Shown here piece by piece: positions 28,170 through 38,544 of a stretch of 64,000 nucleotides of DNA. Both the position numbers and the translations under genes were made by a program. The stretch is from Dryas octopetala (taxonomy: Eukaryota > Streptophyta > Magnoliopsida > Rosales > Rosaceae). The notes beneath the pieces are model-generated. The model made no database searches and had not been told where the DNA came from. It worked only from the letters and a program-made list of their open reading frames with translations. Numbering within the stretch: the stretch's first letter is position 1; each line of letters starts with the position of its first letter. The DNA is taken from NCBI GenBank assembly GCA_963921425.1, contig OY992832.1, forward strand, positions 9,796,001 to 9,860,000, read 5' to 3'.

Positions 28170-29543
28170 ATCTTGTTTGGTTCGTTTTTGCATTTCCCTG
28201 TGTTTAATAGCTGGCTATCACCTTGCTTTTTCTGTGCTAATTTGTTAGTCAATCTGGGAACAGGTACACTTTAAATTTGATCTGATGCCAGAAACACTTT
28301 ATCTCATGGTTACATTGTTAGACCAATATCTTTCTCAAGTCGCAATTAAGAAGAATGAAATGCAGTTAGTTGGTCTTACTGCACTATTGTTGGCATCAAA
28401 ATACGAGGACTTTTGGCATCCTAGGGTAGATACCAATTTCTCAACTTGCGTGCAGTTTTCTTAATATCTCAGCTCCTTACCAGGTTATCCAGGATATGTT
28501 TTGATTTGCTTTCTTATGCTCTACAAAAAAATACAGGTCAAAGAATTAATTAGCATCTCAGCTGAGTCATACACAAGAGACCAGGTGCTTGGAATGGTAT
28601 GTATTTGTATATAAATCAGATTATTGGGGTAGATCATATTTGTCAGAAGAATATAACCTCCACATTAGACCATTGAATGCTGCTGCCTCCACTTATAGAT
28701 ACTGTTGGGTTATTTTTTCCCTTCCACCAGACCTAATGGTAAACACTGGCTTTGCTTTTCAGGAGAAGCTCTTTCTTAAAAAGTTGAAGTTCCGTCTTAA
28801 TGCACCTACTCCATATGTCTTCATGTTAAGATTTCTCAAGGCTGCTCAGTCAGAAACAAAGGTATTCAGTAGTTTCCAAGGCTGACAAATGGAAAATTTG
28901 ATTAATGATCAACTCCATAACTATAAGTGTGTGTGTGTGTGTGTGTGTGTGTTTTTATTGTATACGAAAGAAAATAATGTAAACAACAAAGAAATAGATT
29001 GAAATACCTTGGACCATTACTGGATATTAATTTTAGATATGAATTGGATTACAATACAGTCATACCTTAGTCCAAACTTAATTGAACTTTAAATTTGCTA
29101 ACAGTCTGTTACTTTGTGTACATTGCTGCAGCTCGAGCACTTGGCATTCTACCTCATTGAGTTGTGTTTAGTTGAACATGAAGCTTTAGTGTTCAAGCCC
29201 TCATTGCTATGTGCAGCAGCCATCTATCTTGCAAGGTTCACCCTGCAGATTACTCCAGCTTGGACCCCACTGCTCTGCAAACATGCTCGCTATGAAGTGT
29301 CCCAAATCAGGCATTGATTCTTCAAACAAATAAATAAATAAATTCATTCCCTTATGTTGTGATTGATTCATAATGAATTTTTAACAATCGATGTTTGGTC
29401 GTTGCAGGGAATGTGCAGAGATGATCTTAAGATTTCAAAAAGCTGCCAGAGTAGGGCATTTGAAGGTCACGTATGAGAAGTACATGAGGCCTGATCTCAG
29501 TGGTGTTGCAGCAATAAAACCCTTGGAGAGGCTTCCCCTCTGA
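23656..29543 (+). CDS. CYCB3-1: Cyclin B3
   Basis: Mitotic cyclin, 24 coding exons, 682 residues. Exons: 23656-23670, 23887-23949, 24057-24111, 24210-24273, 24399-24456, 24592-24640, 24733-24826, 24914-24949, 25138-25195, 25810-25867, 25952-26027, 26179-26211, 26307-26358, 26482-26500, 26535-26673, 26852-26900, 27183-27464, 27544-27666, 27983-28072, 28264-28425, 28537-28596, 28763-28861, 29132-29310 and 29408-29543. A canonical destruction box RRALADVSN (RxxLxxxxN) lies at 108-116, for APC/C-driven degradation. The Cyclin_N box (YVDEIYQYYW, HMRGILVNWLIEVHF, LLASKYED) spans about 420-550 and Cyclin_C about 550-675. NWLIEV replaces the usual DWL, as I recall also for Arabidopsis CYCB3;1. Exon 7 must end at a weak donor (AAT|GTTGG). 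Intron 23 appears to be GC-AG. All phases otherwise agree. Confidence 0.95.
28101..28166 (+). repeat. (TC)33 microsatellite in CYCB3 intron 19
   Basis: Perfect TC dinucleotide run 30 bases after the donor of intron 19. It is likely to be length-polymorphic. It lies far from the acceptor at 28263. Confidence 0.95.
28927..28952 (+). repeat. (GT)n microsatellite in CYCB3 intron 22
   Basis: About 13 GT units in the intron between 28861 and 29132. Another dinucleotide run in the window, (AG)n, lies at about 11947-11978 in KDSA intron 4. Confidence 0.9.
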
Positions 29544-30048
29544 TTCAGCTCATGTAGATATTTTTGTTATTTTCCTATGTAATCCGACTGATGTTGAACA
29601 GCTAAAAGCATTGAGACCCTCCTCTCCCTCAGCTAAAAAATACAATATATGATAGTAGCCATGTATGCATGTTTCTACATGTGGAAATAGATCCAAACAA
29701 TGGATGAATGAGGCAGACATAATCCAGTATTTCTAACATCTATTTTACAACTCAGCAACAATAGAAGAATGCAAACTCTAGGCAAACCAAGCTGCAGAGC
29801 AATTGAGTAAATGAAAAAACAAAGTTTATTAAATGAAACAAGATTTCGTATATATTGATATCCCGACCTGTATAAGCTCAAAAAATGTGCCCTAGATTGA
29901 ACTCTCCAGGATCAACCTACGTATATACAACCTTGTTCTTCAACAAAAACCATTATCTACTATTTACCAATATATAATACAAAATGTAATGCACTAATAC
30001 ATATACGTTACAAATTCTATTGTATAAATTTATCTCTGAAGTAGCTCT

Positions 30049-31095
30049 TTAGCTAACCAAACCATCTTGTGGAAGCAAGTAAGTTTTTCTATCCAAAGTC
30101 CCCCTCACTGCTTGATAAAACTCCACCCATGAAGATGAGTACACATCCGCAGGACCCCACAAAAATGTCAGGTTCGGACTTGCCGGGCATGCGGCCACTA
30201 AATCCAATACTGATGCAGCTGGTTTGAGCTTCTGTGGGAAATTGAATGCCAAATTATCGACTTTGTGTTCATAAATTTTGCCTTTCCGATCCAATTTATA
30301 TCGCGAGGTGCCCTGAAACTGGCCCTTTGCTTCCCATGGAACCCGAGGGACGCCCTTCATGTTCCACCTAATCAATATCACATTCTCTGAAGGCTGCCAA
30401 ATCCTATAAATCTCAAGTGAAATCTCACGGAACAGAATCTTGCCGTGAAATCTCAATGCCCAGAAGATCAATTTGTAATTTTCAATGCCACTGAATGTGT
30501 TCAAAGGATCCATAAATGTTATATCATCCCTGACAATCATCAAAGAATCCTATCAAATGTAGTTCTGTAATTTCAATTAAGTGTTAAACGATTACATCCC
30601 TGAAACTCATCAAACTACAAAGAAGAATTCAATCAATTTGTTAACTTTCTTACCATCTAAAAGTGTTAAATGCGTATAACTCTGATTACGATATGTCATT
30701 CATAACAATATCAAATTCGTTAATGAAATTATAAACTTTCTGAGAAACCAAACATTTAATCAAAGAAATTCCCAGATACCCAAATGAGAAAATTACCTAT
30801 AAATGTCATAATTCAGGTCTTTGGCGAAGACTAAAGGGAGGTCTTCGCGAAGTGTGCGTACAGCCAAGCCAAGATTGACATAAAAGTCGTCTCTTTGCTG
30901 CTTATCCTGCGCAACCATGGAGGTGTTAAGCTGCGCACCCTCCAACAGAGTGGGTGTCCGGACGCTGGCAAGAGGAGAGAGATGAGAGAAACCATAGTGG
31001 GGTTTTGTCTGAGAGAGTGTGTGGTGAATGGGTTTTTCTTTTAATTTGGTTTGGAGGAGTGGGGAGGGAGAGAAATTTGGTAGAAGAAAAGCCAT
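30049..31095 (-). CDS. DUF2358 protein, probably plastid-targeted
   Basis: Two coding exons on the minus strand, 31095-30797 and 30529-30049, giving 259 residues; the split codon is AG|G. The N-terminus (MAFLLPNFSPSPLLQTKLKE) is rich in Ser, Thr and Lys and poor in acids, like a chloroplast transit peptide. The body (LREDLPLVFAKDLNYDIYRD, ITFMDPLNTFSGIENYKLIF, RWNMKGVPRVPWEAKGQF) matches the DUF2358 family, an SnoaL/NTF2-like fold of unknown function in plants and cyanobacteria. The stop follows YLLPQDGLVS. The gene is convergent with cyclin B3, with about 500 bases between the stops. It sits beside CYCB3 in Arabidopsis too, as I recall. No function is assigned. Confidence 0.9.
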
Positions 31096-34000
31096 TGCCT
31101 TCTCTGTTGTTCTTCAATTTAGAGCCTCAGTTCAGCTTTCCATATGGAGAAGTTTAGAGAGAGAGAAAGAGGTGATTTTTGAGCTTGTGTTTTGTGTTGG
31201 ATGTTGGTTGTAACAGCACGAGCATTTGATTTTGGCTTTGATATATGAGTGGTTTTGAATATGGCCATGAATATGTATTTTGTTCTGATTGGGAAGTGCT
31301 TGAAACTTGGACCAAGTGAGGAAAAAATTTGTGGCTCTTGCACTTTCCCCCCCTCAACTTTGGGGTATTTCTTTGACATCACCACACGCTAAAATCTTAT
31401 TGCTTTCGAGCCCCTTTGTTCTCATACAAGTTTAGTCATGTCACCAAAACAAAACTCATTATTGGCATCTAAATAATTGAGGTTTTATCGTGAATAATCC
31501 ACAATGAAAACTACTAAGCAAAAATAACTTGTAGAAAGTAAAAATGCCACTATAAACTGTGGGTATAATGGCACAGCTTCTTCATACAAAACGAATTAAT
31601 TTGCTAACATCAAAATTGTTTTGTTTTCGTATTGTGGTTTTAATTTTAACTGGTTCACCATAAAACTTAAAGTAAAAAAATATTCACTAAGAAATTCAAA
31701 ACGCCTGCATCTACACAATCGATCAACCATCAACCTTAAACCTTAAACTTTTGTAAGGTGAAATATTAATAGCTCTATTTACTGAAAACGCAACTCTATC
31801 ATTGCCATCGAAACCTTTTGAGTTATAAGTAGGTTGTGAAAACTCTATTTTTTTTTTGTTGAGAAAGTGAAAACTCCATTAATATAGTAGCATATTAAAA
31901 CAAAATTTATTTTTGCTCACCATGGTGGATGAGTGGCACGTGTCACCTGACCACCTTTTTGTGACATGTGTCACTCATCCACCATGGTGGTAATGCTTAT
32001 TACCAAAAGGTGGTGGTGGTGAGCAAAAATGGACTCGAATAGAACAAGATTTTTTTATAAGTAGCATATTAAGAAGTACAAAATTGTGCATGTAAATTAG
32101 CTAGGAATTAGTGAGAATGGAGGATTTGTTCAGGTTGTTAAAATGTGTAGCTTCCACAACGAGATTGTTGTTCTTATGACTTTTCAATTCAAACCTATAT
32201 AGTATGCAGTCTTAGCCAAATGCCTACAAGAGAATTCGAAAGGAAATTTGCTTATTACACCTTTTAGTAGTAAACAAAAAGAGAATTCAAAATGTTCAAA
32301 GTTCGATCTCCCAATATCTACACACATTTTTTTGTTATTGGATACTTAGAGGACAGGATATCCAAGAAGAGAATGAAAAATTATACCAGGACAAACCCAG
32401 TCCCAAGTTTGAAATGTACAGTTAAACTGATGCCTATCAAGTGGGCTCATGCCTAATTGTTTGTCTTAGTTTGATAGGAATGTACATGGAAAGGGTTAGA
32501 ACCATTAGGATAAGGATGCTTTTTCTAAGAATGACAAAAGAAGGCCAAAGCATATTCGGTTAAGTCATTCCCAAGAATCTTCACATTGGAAAAGCACATT
32601 TCCTTTAGGATATGCCCATTTACTTTCTTCCAATTAAATTCACTTTCAAATTTGGCACCTAAAACTTTCTTCCCCGTTAAGATTAGCAGCGTATCCTGGT
32701 GTTGGGAAAACATCATGTCCCCCTTTAGATTTTGTGTACAAACTTTAGAAACCATGGATATTCTGAAAAGAAGCTCGTGATACATTCACAACCCAGCAAA
32801 TGGACAGCACTTATTCATGAATGAGATGCAAATAATATTGAACACGGTTAAAAATGTTGAACGAATTTAAACTTTAAATTAAAGACTAGAGAAAAGTTTT
32901 CAAAAAAGAATTAAACTTTGACCCATATGTAAATTCAGGATATGTATTATGTATTGTATCAATATGCTCCTTCAACTTTAATTTTGAAGCTAATTTACCA
33001 CTTTTGTTAGTTCAGTTACACTTTTTGTCCAAAAAAGATTACGTAGGTAAAGTGGTTTGACTTTTATGTTATTGTATTACAAGTAAAATGATGAATTTAT
33101 CCCTGAAAAAATGATTACATGTGTGACATGTGATCACTTTTGGACAAAATTTGCAAACTGAGTTGACGAAAGTAACATATTGGCATCGAAAATAAAATTA
33201 AGGGAATAAATTAGTACAACTCATAGTTCATAATATACAAGGGTTAAAGTGTAAGTCCCTTTTATGAAAAATTTTCCCTTAATTAAAGACTATTGCCCCA
33301 GCAAATGCTTAAGGGTAAAAAAATTGAATTAAGTTTTTAAAGAGTGTCGTCCATCTTTCAACTACAAAGTTATGATCATTCACGTACCCGGTAGTACGGT
33401 ACCCACAATTTTCTTCCAACTCTTTTAGCCCAAGTGCTTAACACGGTGCGAAACCCTAGACCCTAGACTTGACCAGGTTCTGCATGCTAGCCCATTTCCC
33501 ACTTCTGGCTTGTCTACTACCGAACAAATTCAACCGCTAAGTATTTGACCAAAAAAATAATTTAACCACAAAGTAACGTTCTTCAATCTTCAAACAAAAC
33601 CAACCTAGGTTCATATCCAAGAGAGAAAAAAAAAAAAAAAAACTACCTGAGAAATTTATATCAAAATTTCAGTGATTAAAACAATGCTTCCAAATGAGTT
33701 AAGGTTGAGTTAATTTGGTGACTTACAATCTGAAAATGCAGAGTTATAGAGAAATTAAATTATAGGGATGATATCAGCTAAGAAAAAAGAAAAACAAATC
33801 TATATATACATATGTATATATATAACAAAACCAAGAAATCTATATATGAAATTAATTTGAATACACTTCGAGCATTGAAAAAAACCAATATATGAACATT
33901 TTTAATTAAAGAAGAAAGTTCAAGAGATATGTAAAGTTTTAATATTGTCAGTACTTTATAATTAAGGCACTTATATATATATATATGGTGCTGGTAAAAT

Positions 34001-34888
34001 CCTATTTGAATTTGGAGAGAGTTTGTTGGTAGCTAGTTTCCCTAATGGAATTTGGATTAGGATAATATCTTGTGTATCAAGTCTAGGATACATTAAGTTT
34101 ATGATTTACTTTTCCTTGTATAATTAGTCCTTTTTATAAGTTTAGAAGCTATTGATATTCTGAGAAGCTCATATACATTTACAACCCAGCAAACAGACAG
34201 CCCTTATTGATGAATTAGATGCAAATATTAATGGTGAACATGGTTAAACACGGTGAACGAATTCGACCATATATCATACAGAATATTTCGACAACAATTC
34301 CTCCTCACAAATGGTCAAATCCATTCTATACCGACCACAAGCGCATGAACAGAGGAGTAGAAGTACTGCATAACCTGATAATTTACAAGGTAATGAAAGC
34401 CTATAGCCTATAGGCTCTGTCTGTTGTTTCTTATACAGTGCCTCTTGTCTTTTTGGCAGTTTGCTCAAAAAATTCAACTACAAAGTACTGTATCCTCTAA
34501 ATTAGTAAAAGAGATAACATAAATTACATAGAGATTAAAACACAGTGAAAATTAATAATACTTCCACTAAACATCGATGTGTGCTGGCAATTGGGTACCT
34601 CACCATGGATTAGGAACAAACCAAAAGAATGCTGACTCCATTGCGTCCCACAGCACTTCATTTTCTAAGTAATTTAGTACTCCAATATCATGGACACCAT
34701 GCCCATGACAATCAAACACATCCATACATTTCATGCACACAGCCTAAGTCAGTCCATGTCATGTTATAATTGTCTCCATGCTTATAGGATGCTAGTCTTG
34801 GTGTTACTACATCGTAAATTACGACAACAAAGTTGTTGCGAGACAGGTCAGAAGAAACGACAGCTTTATCAATGTAACGCTCCGGGTG
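31096..34888. other. Gene-poor region with duplicated segments
   Basis: I see no intact gene. Three blocks occur twice. 'TTTTCAATTCAAACC..GCAGTCTTAGCC..TTAGTAGTAAACAA' is at about 32160-32345 and 35535-35700. 'ACAACCCAGCAAA..GACAGC..TTATT' is at about 32788-32870 and 34178-34260. 'GGTGCTGG..AAAATCCTA..TTGGTAGCTAG' is at about 33987-34085 and 35430-35520. These look like remnants of local duplication around the DUF295 fragment at 34889. A minus-strand open stretch at 32525-32785 has no recognised family. Confidence 0.55.
31909..32030. mobile_element. Foldback MITE-like element
   Basis: Perfect 14-base inverted ends ATTTTTGCTCACCA (31909-31922) and TGGTGAGCAAAAAT (32017-32030). Internally, CCATGGTGGATGAGTG with GGCACGTGTCAC pairs with GTGACATGTGTCACTCATCC with ACCATGG, so most of the element forms a hairpin. 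It contains a CACGTG core. No clear target duplication was seen. It is non-coding. Confidence 0.7.
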
Positions 34889-35131
34889 TTAAAAACCAGG
34901 GTTGAGAAGGGAATTACTGGGAGGAAGAGAGGAATTCAAAGGGAGTTGAATTATAGCTCCAGAAAACGGATTAAATAGATGTGTGGTTTCTTTCTTCCTG
35001 TCCCAAATCACCAGCCACCCATGTGACGAACCCACACATATAGCTTTGCCGAAGCCTTCAAATATGTTCTTGATTATGTAAAACTTTTTCTCTGCAAGGC
35101 TAAGGAAGCAGCGAATATCTTTATCGCTTTT
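34889..35131 (-). pseudogene. Fragment of an F-box/DUF295 protein
   Basis: An open stretch of 80 codons plus stop on the minus strand reads KFYIIKNIFEGFGKAICVGS, HGWLVIWDRKK, THLFNPFSGAIIQLPLNSSL. This is the start of the DUF295 propeller, equivalent to the 5' piece of the relic at 5240-6172. There is a stop just upstream (no F-box) and a stop after SLLNPGF, with no downstream propeller found. It is a truncated relic in duplicated intergenic DNA. Confidence 0.72.
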
Positions 35132-36167
35132 TTAGCACTAGGGAGCACGAGCCATGGTTGAAGTAAAGTTGTGTAAAATGGGGAAGAGGTATAAGAGTTT
35201 GCAACATAATTCCAACAACAAACAGCTTTAAAGCAAATGATTTCAACCACACCCAGTTTTTTTCAATAGTACTTCTTGTGTTGCTTGAAATCCTCCTTAT
35301 GATGGTGCAACAGTGGAGTGCTTTCTCGGTCATTCTTGTTGTTAATTTGCAGTCTCCTATCGGACTATATATGCACAATGCTAACTGCAATATTGTCGGA
35401 GAGTTACATATATATATGTGGACCATGTGGTGCTGGAAAAATCCTAATTGAATTGGGAGAGTAAGTTGGTAGCTAGTCTCCCTATTGGAATTTGGATTAG
35501 AATGATTTCTTGTGTATCAAGACAAGGATTGTTGTCCTCATGAATTTTCAATTCAAACCCATATAATGCAGTCTTAGCCAAATAATAGGCAAATATGCCT
35601 CAAAGAGAATTCGAAAGTTGCTTATTACATCTTTTAGTAGTAAACAATAAAAGATCTTCAAAATGTCCAAATTCCCAATACATTTTCTTATTATTGAAGA
35701 TAATGAAAACCCATCCCAAGACATAATCATTTTCACCTACATCTATCAAATTTTAGCTAACAGTTGTTCTCATATATACATAGGAAAATGCTAAGGAGAC
35801 TATCTCTTCAAATCATCTAGTGTATCATCTCTAATAAAAGTGGTACCCACTTGTAGATGGTACAAAGAGATAAATCTCCCCAACAGGCCAACACTACTCA
35901 TATACATACAGGATTCTGTGAAAAAACAAAATATGGAAAAAAAAAATGTGTATCAAACATGAACCAGGAACATGAATCCAGAAAGTATACTTGCCAAAAC
36001 AAAATTAGAATTCTGGTGAGTATACCAAGAAAGTATACTTCTAAAGTGCTAGAAACTAAGTAATTAAAATGCTAACTCATAAGTACCGAGGACTTGGACC
36101 AGAAAAATTCAGATACAAAGTGTCTTCATTGCCTCAAACGAGGCTGGACACAGTGAGCCAGGGTGTC

Positions 36168-36259
36168 CATCTGGAGGTCAAAGAGTAGGTGAGGAAGGTA
36201 GCAGCATCTCAATGCTGGTACCTTCCTCAATCCTCAACCTCCTCTTTGAGGTCCAGATG
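36168..36259. ncRNA. Long near-perfect hairpin, possible miRNA-like precursor
   Basis: The 5' arm (CATCTGGAGGTCAAAGAG, AGGT, GAGGAAGGTAGCAGCAT) pairs with the 3' arm (ATGCTGGTACCTTCCTCA, ACCTCCTCTTTGAGGTCCAGATG). It has two short mismatches, one unpaired bulge of about eight bases and a loop of only a few bases. A smaller hairpin, GGACAC..GTGTCC, sits beside it at 36145-36168. I do not recognise a known miRNA in either arm. It lies just beyond the last snoRNA-like copy. Confidence 0.35.
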
Positions 36260-36325
36260 TAGCAATCTAACATGTTCAACATACTAGCTAAATCATAACA
36301 AAGAAATAGTTTGAACAATACACCA

Positions 36326-36465
36326 AAATGTGGAAACTTCTGAATGCATAATCCTTGTCAAAAAAGGAAAATGACAGAATCTCAGCTCCCAAGAATCATT
36401 CTTGGCAACGTACAGCACTGGAAACCCTATAGCAATTAGGGCATCAGAGACTCTAAATTGTTGCC
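36326..36465 (-). ncRNA. Candidate box H/ACA snoRNA, copy 1
   Basis: The minus strand opens with GGCAAC paired with GTTGCC about 55 bases on (5' hairpin). A hinge AAGAATGATTC follows, then a second hairpin (GGGAGC with GTTTCC; TTCTGTCAT with ATGCATTCAGA). It ends CCACATTT, an ACA three bases from the 3' end. This hairpin-hinge-hairpin-ACA order is the H/ACA plan; the hinge fits ANANNA except at its last base. The inner 5' hairpin has CCCTA..TAGGG. The guide target was not identified. Confidence 0.5.
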
Positions 36466-36625
36466 TTTTCCACCAGATCCAACAAACCCTTATTCTAAAG
36501 TCCGAAAAAGTATCAACCTAAAAAAATCCACAACTTTATCTTCTGATGACAACGGCCTAGGATACATCTGTATTTAATATTATCATAACAATTAACTGAG
36601 AGTTGGAAGCAAGAATTATAAATTT

Positions 36626-36764
36626 AAATGTAGGAACATCTGAATGCATAAACCTCAAGAAAAAGGAAAATGCCAGAATCTCAACTCCTAAGAATCATTA
36701 TCGGCAACGTGCAGCACCGAAAACACTATAATAATAAGAGCATCAGAGACTCTAATTTGTTGCC
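36626..36764 (-). ncRNA. Candidate box H/ACA snoRNA, copy 2
   Basis: Tandem copy of the unit at 36326-36465. Kept features are the GGCAAC/GTTGCC stem, the TTAGAGTCTCTGATG block, a hinge ATAATGATTC, the second hairpin and the terminal CCTACATTT. Stop codons that are absent from copies 1 and 3 break the only frame shared by the copies, which argues against protein coding. Confidence 0.5.
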
Positions 36765-37052
36765 TGTCACACCAAATCCAACAAACCCATTACAATTACA
36801 GATGCTAATTCAACTTAAAGTCTGAAAATTTATCAACCTACATGAAAGCTAAAAACATTTTCTCCAAAGATAAAGACAGGCAACTCTTTAACGAAGCTTT
36901 CAAAACCTATGAGTCCATTATACACTACTGAACACTAATAAAATAACCCAATATGCTGTTTTTATGAACTAGTTCTACTAATGATGATGGCCTATGGTGT
37001 ATCCATATATCATAGCAATAAATTGAGAGTTGGAAATTGGGATTATAAGTTT

Positions 37053-37192
37053 GAATGTAGGAACATCTGAATGCATAAACCTTAAGAAAAAAGGCAAATG
37101 CCAGAATCTCAGCTCCCAAGAATCACTCTTGGCAACGTACAGCACTGATGAAGCTATAGAAATAAGCGAATCAGAGACTCTAATTTGTTGCC
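37053..37192 (-). ncRNA. Candidate box H/ACA snoRNA, copy 3
   Basis: Promoter-proximal copy of the same unit. It shows the GGCAAC/GTTGCC stem, the TTAGAGTCTCTGAT block, hinge AAGAGTGATTC, a second hairpin closed by GGGAGC with GTTCCT (including G-U pairs) and TTCTGGCAT with ATGCATTCAGA, and terminal CCTACATTC. Spacing within the 140-base unit is almost identical in all three copies. Confidence 0.5.
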
Positions 37193-37343
37193 TTTCATAC
37201 CAAATCCATCAAACCCAATACAATTACAATGATTGTTAATAAAGCTAAGCTCTTCAACAAATCACCTATCTAACAAATAACCCATAACAAAAAAGACACC
37301 AACTTGGCTAAATCAATTAAGTTTTTCTTCAAAGACCAAAAAA

Positions 37344-37429
37344 AGGCTCAGAGAGTTATGATTTGTTGGCATCAACAAGCTCAAAACGGAGCTTTCAAAG
37401 TTTGATGGTATACTAAGTCATCACTGCCT
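37344..37429 (-). ncRNA. Candidate box C/D snoRNA (distal)
   Basis: On the minus strand a terminal stem AGGC (37429-37426) pairs with GCCT (37347-37344). It encloses a perfect C box GTGATGA (37424-37418) and a D box CTGA (37351-37348). Internal C'-like TTGATGC and D'-like TTGA boxes lie between. Length is 86 bases, normal for plant C/D snoRNAs. The guide target was not identified. Confidence 0.62.
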
Positions 37430-37509
37430 CTCCAGAAATAATTTCAACATAAACAAAGATATCAATATTTGAAAACAAAACAGAGAAATCGAATAAATAA
37501 CTAGCAAGA

Positions 37510-37586
37510 GGCCTCAGAAGTTATAAATGATAGATACATCAAAGATAATCTCAGATGGTACGGACAATATCAAAACATCACCGGCC
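37510..37586 (-). ncRNA. Candidate box C/D snoRNA (proximal)
   Basis: The minus strand reads GGCC then C box GTGATGT. The D' box CTGA is at 37554-37551, a C'-like TTGATGT follows, and the D box CTGA is at 37517-37514, directly followed by GGCC. The GGCC ends pair with each other. All four boxes stand in canonical order within 77 bases. Guides would be the bases before each CTGA; the target was not matched from memory. Confidence 0.65.
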
Positions 37587-37721
37587 ATAATCATCAAAAC
37601 AACAAAATAACAGTAGGAATAGTAGGCATACAGGGGGGGTGACGGAAGAAGAAGAAGGGGATGGACTTATTTCAGCTGAGAAAATTTGTTTTGGGTTGAG
37701 ATGAGGTGAGGTCTTAAGGTG

Positions 37722-37861
37722 TTTAAATAGTAGGAAAAAAGAGGCAATCAAAACCCTAGTGGTGTCAAATTACCATGATACCCTTTGTGAACGCTGAATG
37801 GGCTCTCCCATTCATAATTGGGTTAAAGAATTTATAGCCCATTTCAGAAAACAAAGGCCCA
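37722..37861 (-). promoter_or_regulatory. Promoter of the snoRNA cluster: TATA, telo-box, Site II
   Basis: For a minus-strand transcript the order is a TATA-like TATTTAAA (37729-37722) and a telo-box AAACCCTA on the plus strand (37751-37758). Three Site II TGGGCY-type motifs follow at 37799-37804, 37836-37841 and 37856-37861. Downstream is a CTTCTTCTTC leader near 37650. Telo-box plus Site II is the known combination in plant ribosomal-protein and polycistronic snoRNA promoters. No protein frame follows. Confidence 0.6.
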
Positions 37862-38544
37862 TACAACCTCTTTCACATGGCAGTATTGTGAGTTGTTGTT
37901 GCTTTGTCTACAAACTATAGTAGGAGATTAGTTGCTTAACAAACAATGAAGAGTACCCTCTTTGTGTGTAGCTGTTTGTTGAGACATTTGAGGTCCATGA
38001 CTTTTTCATGATTAAGAAATTTTAGGAATTGATGAGAAAAAATATGAAGAAACAAATCGATTATACACACTTTATGCATGTGAAATATAATGTAGATTAT
38101 ATTAGAAGCGTATTGAAAGTTATGAAATGAAGATAGAATGTGAGGTATAGATGAGGGTTGGGTGGTTAGAACCGGATATTGTAATTGCTAATTACTATTT
38201 ATAAAGTAGTAAGGGTATAAATGACAACTTTTATATGAAGTGACAAAGAAAGCTATCTCTACATACACTTGATTTCAGTGTTGGAACTTGAAGATTAGCT
38301 CGTTAGGTATTTAAAGCAGGGAGACATAACGATAAGAGTAGTGTGGTTAGTCATGACACATTTTCTAGCACTCGAGAAAATTGAGGAACTAAAACCATAA
38401 GAAATGTAATACCATAAAAACATTTGGCAGTACAAGCAAAGAGAGTGTAAGAAGAAAACAAAATCAGCAGCTTATTTAAAAACTTTGGTGCTGTGGAAAG
38501 CTGAGCTCTGCTCTCAGCTACTACCATCCTCACCATCATCGTCA

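Noticed and set aside
36326-37192. Three-repeat protein-coding gene on the minus strand (QQIRVSDALI-type repeats)
   Set aside because: The shared frame has stops in copy 2, there is no start or splice context, and conservation follows RNA stems instead of codons.
37053-37192. miR169-like or miR482-like match in the tandem units (GCCAAGAATGATT, TTGCCGAT)
   Set aside because: Similarity covers only part of the mature miRNA and there is no matching miRNA hairpin; the H/ACA layout explains the block better.
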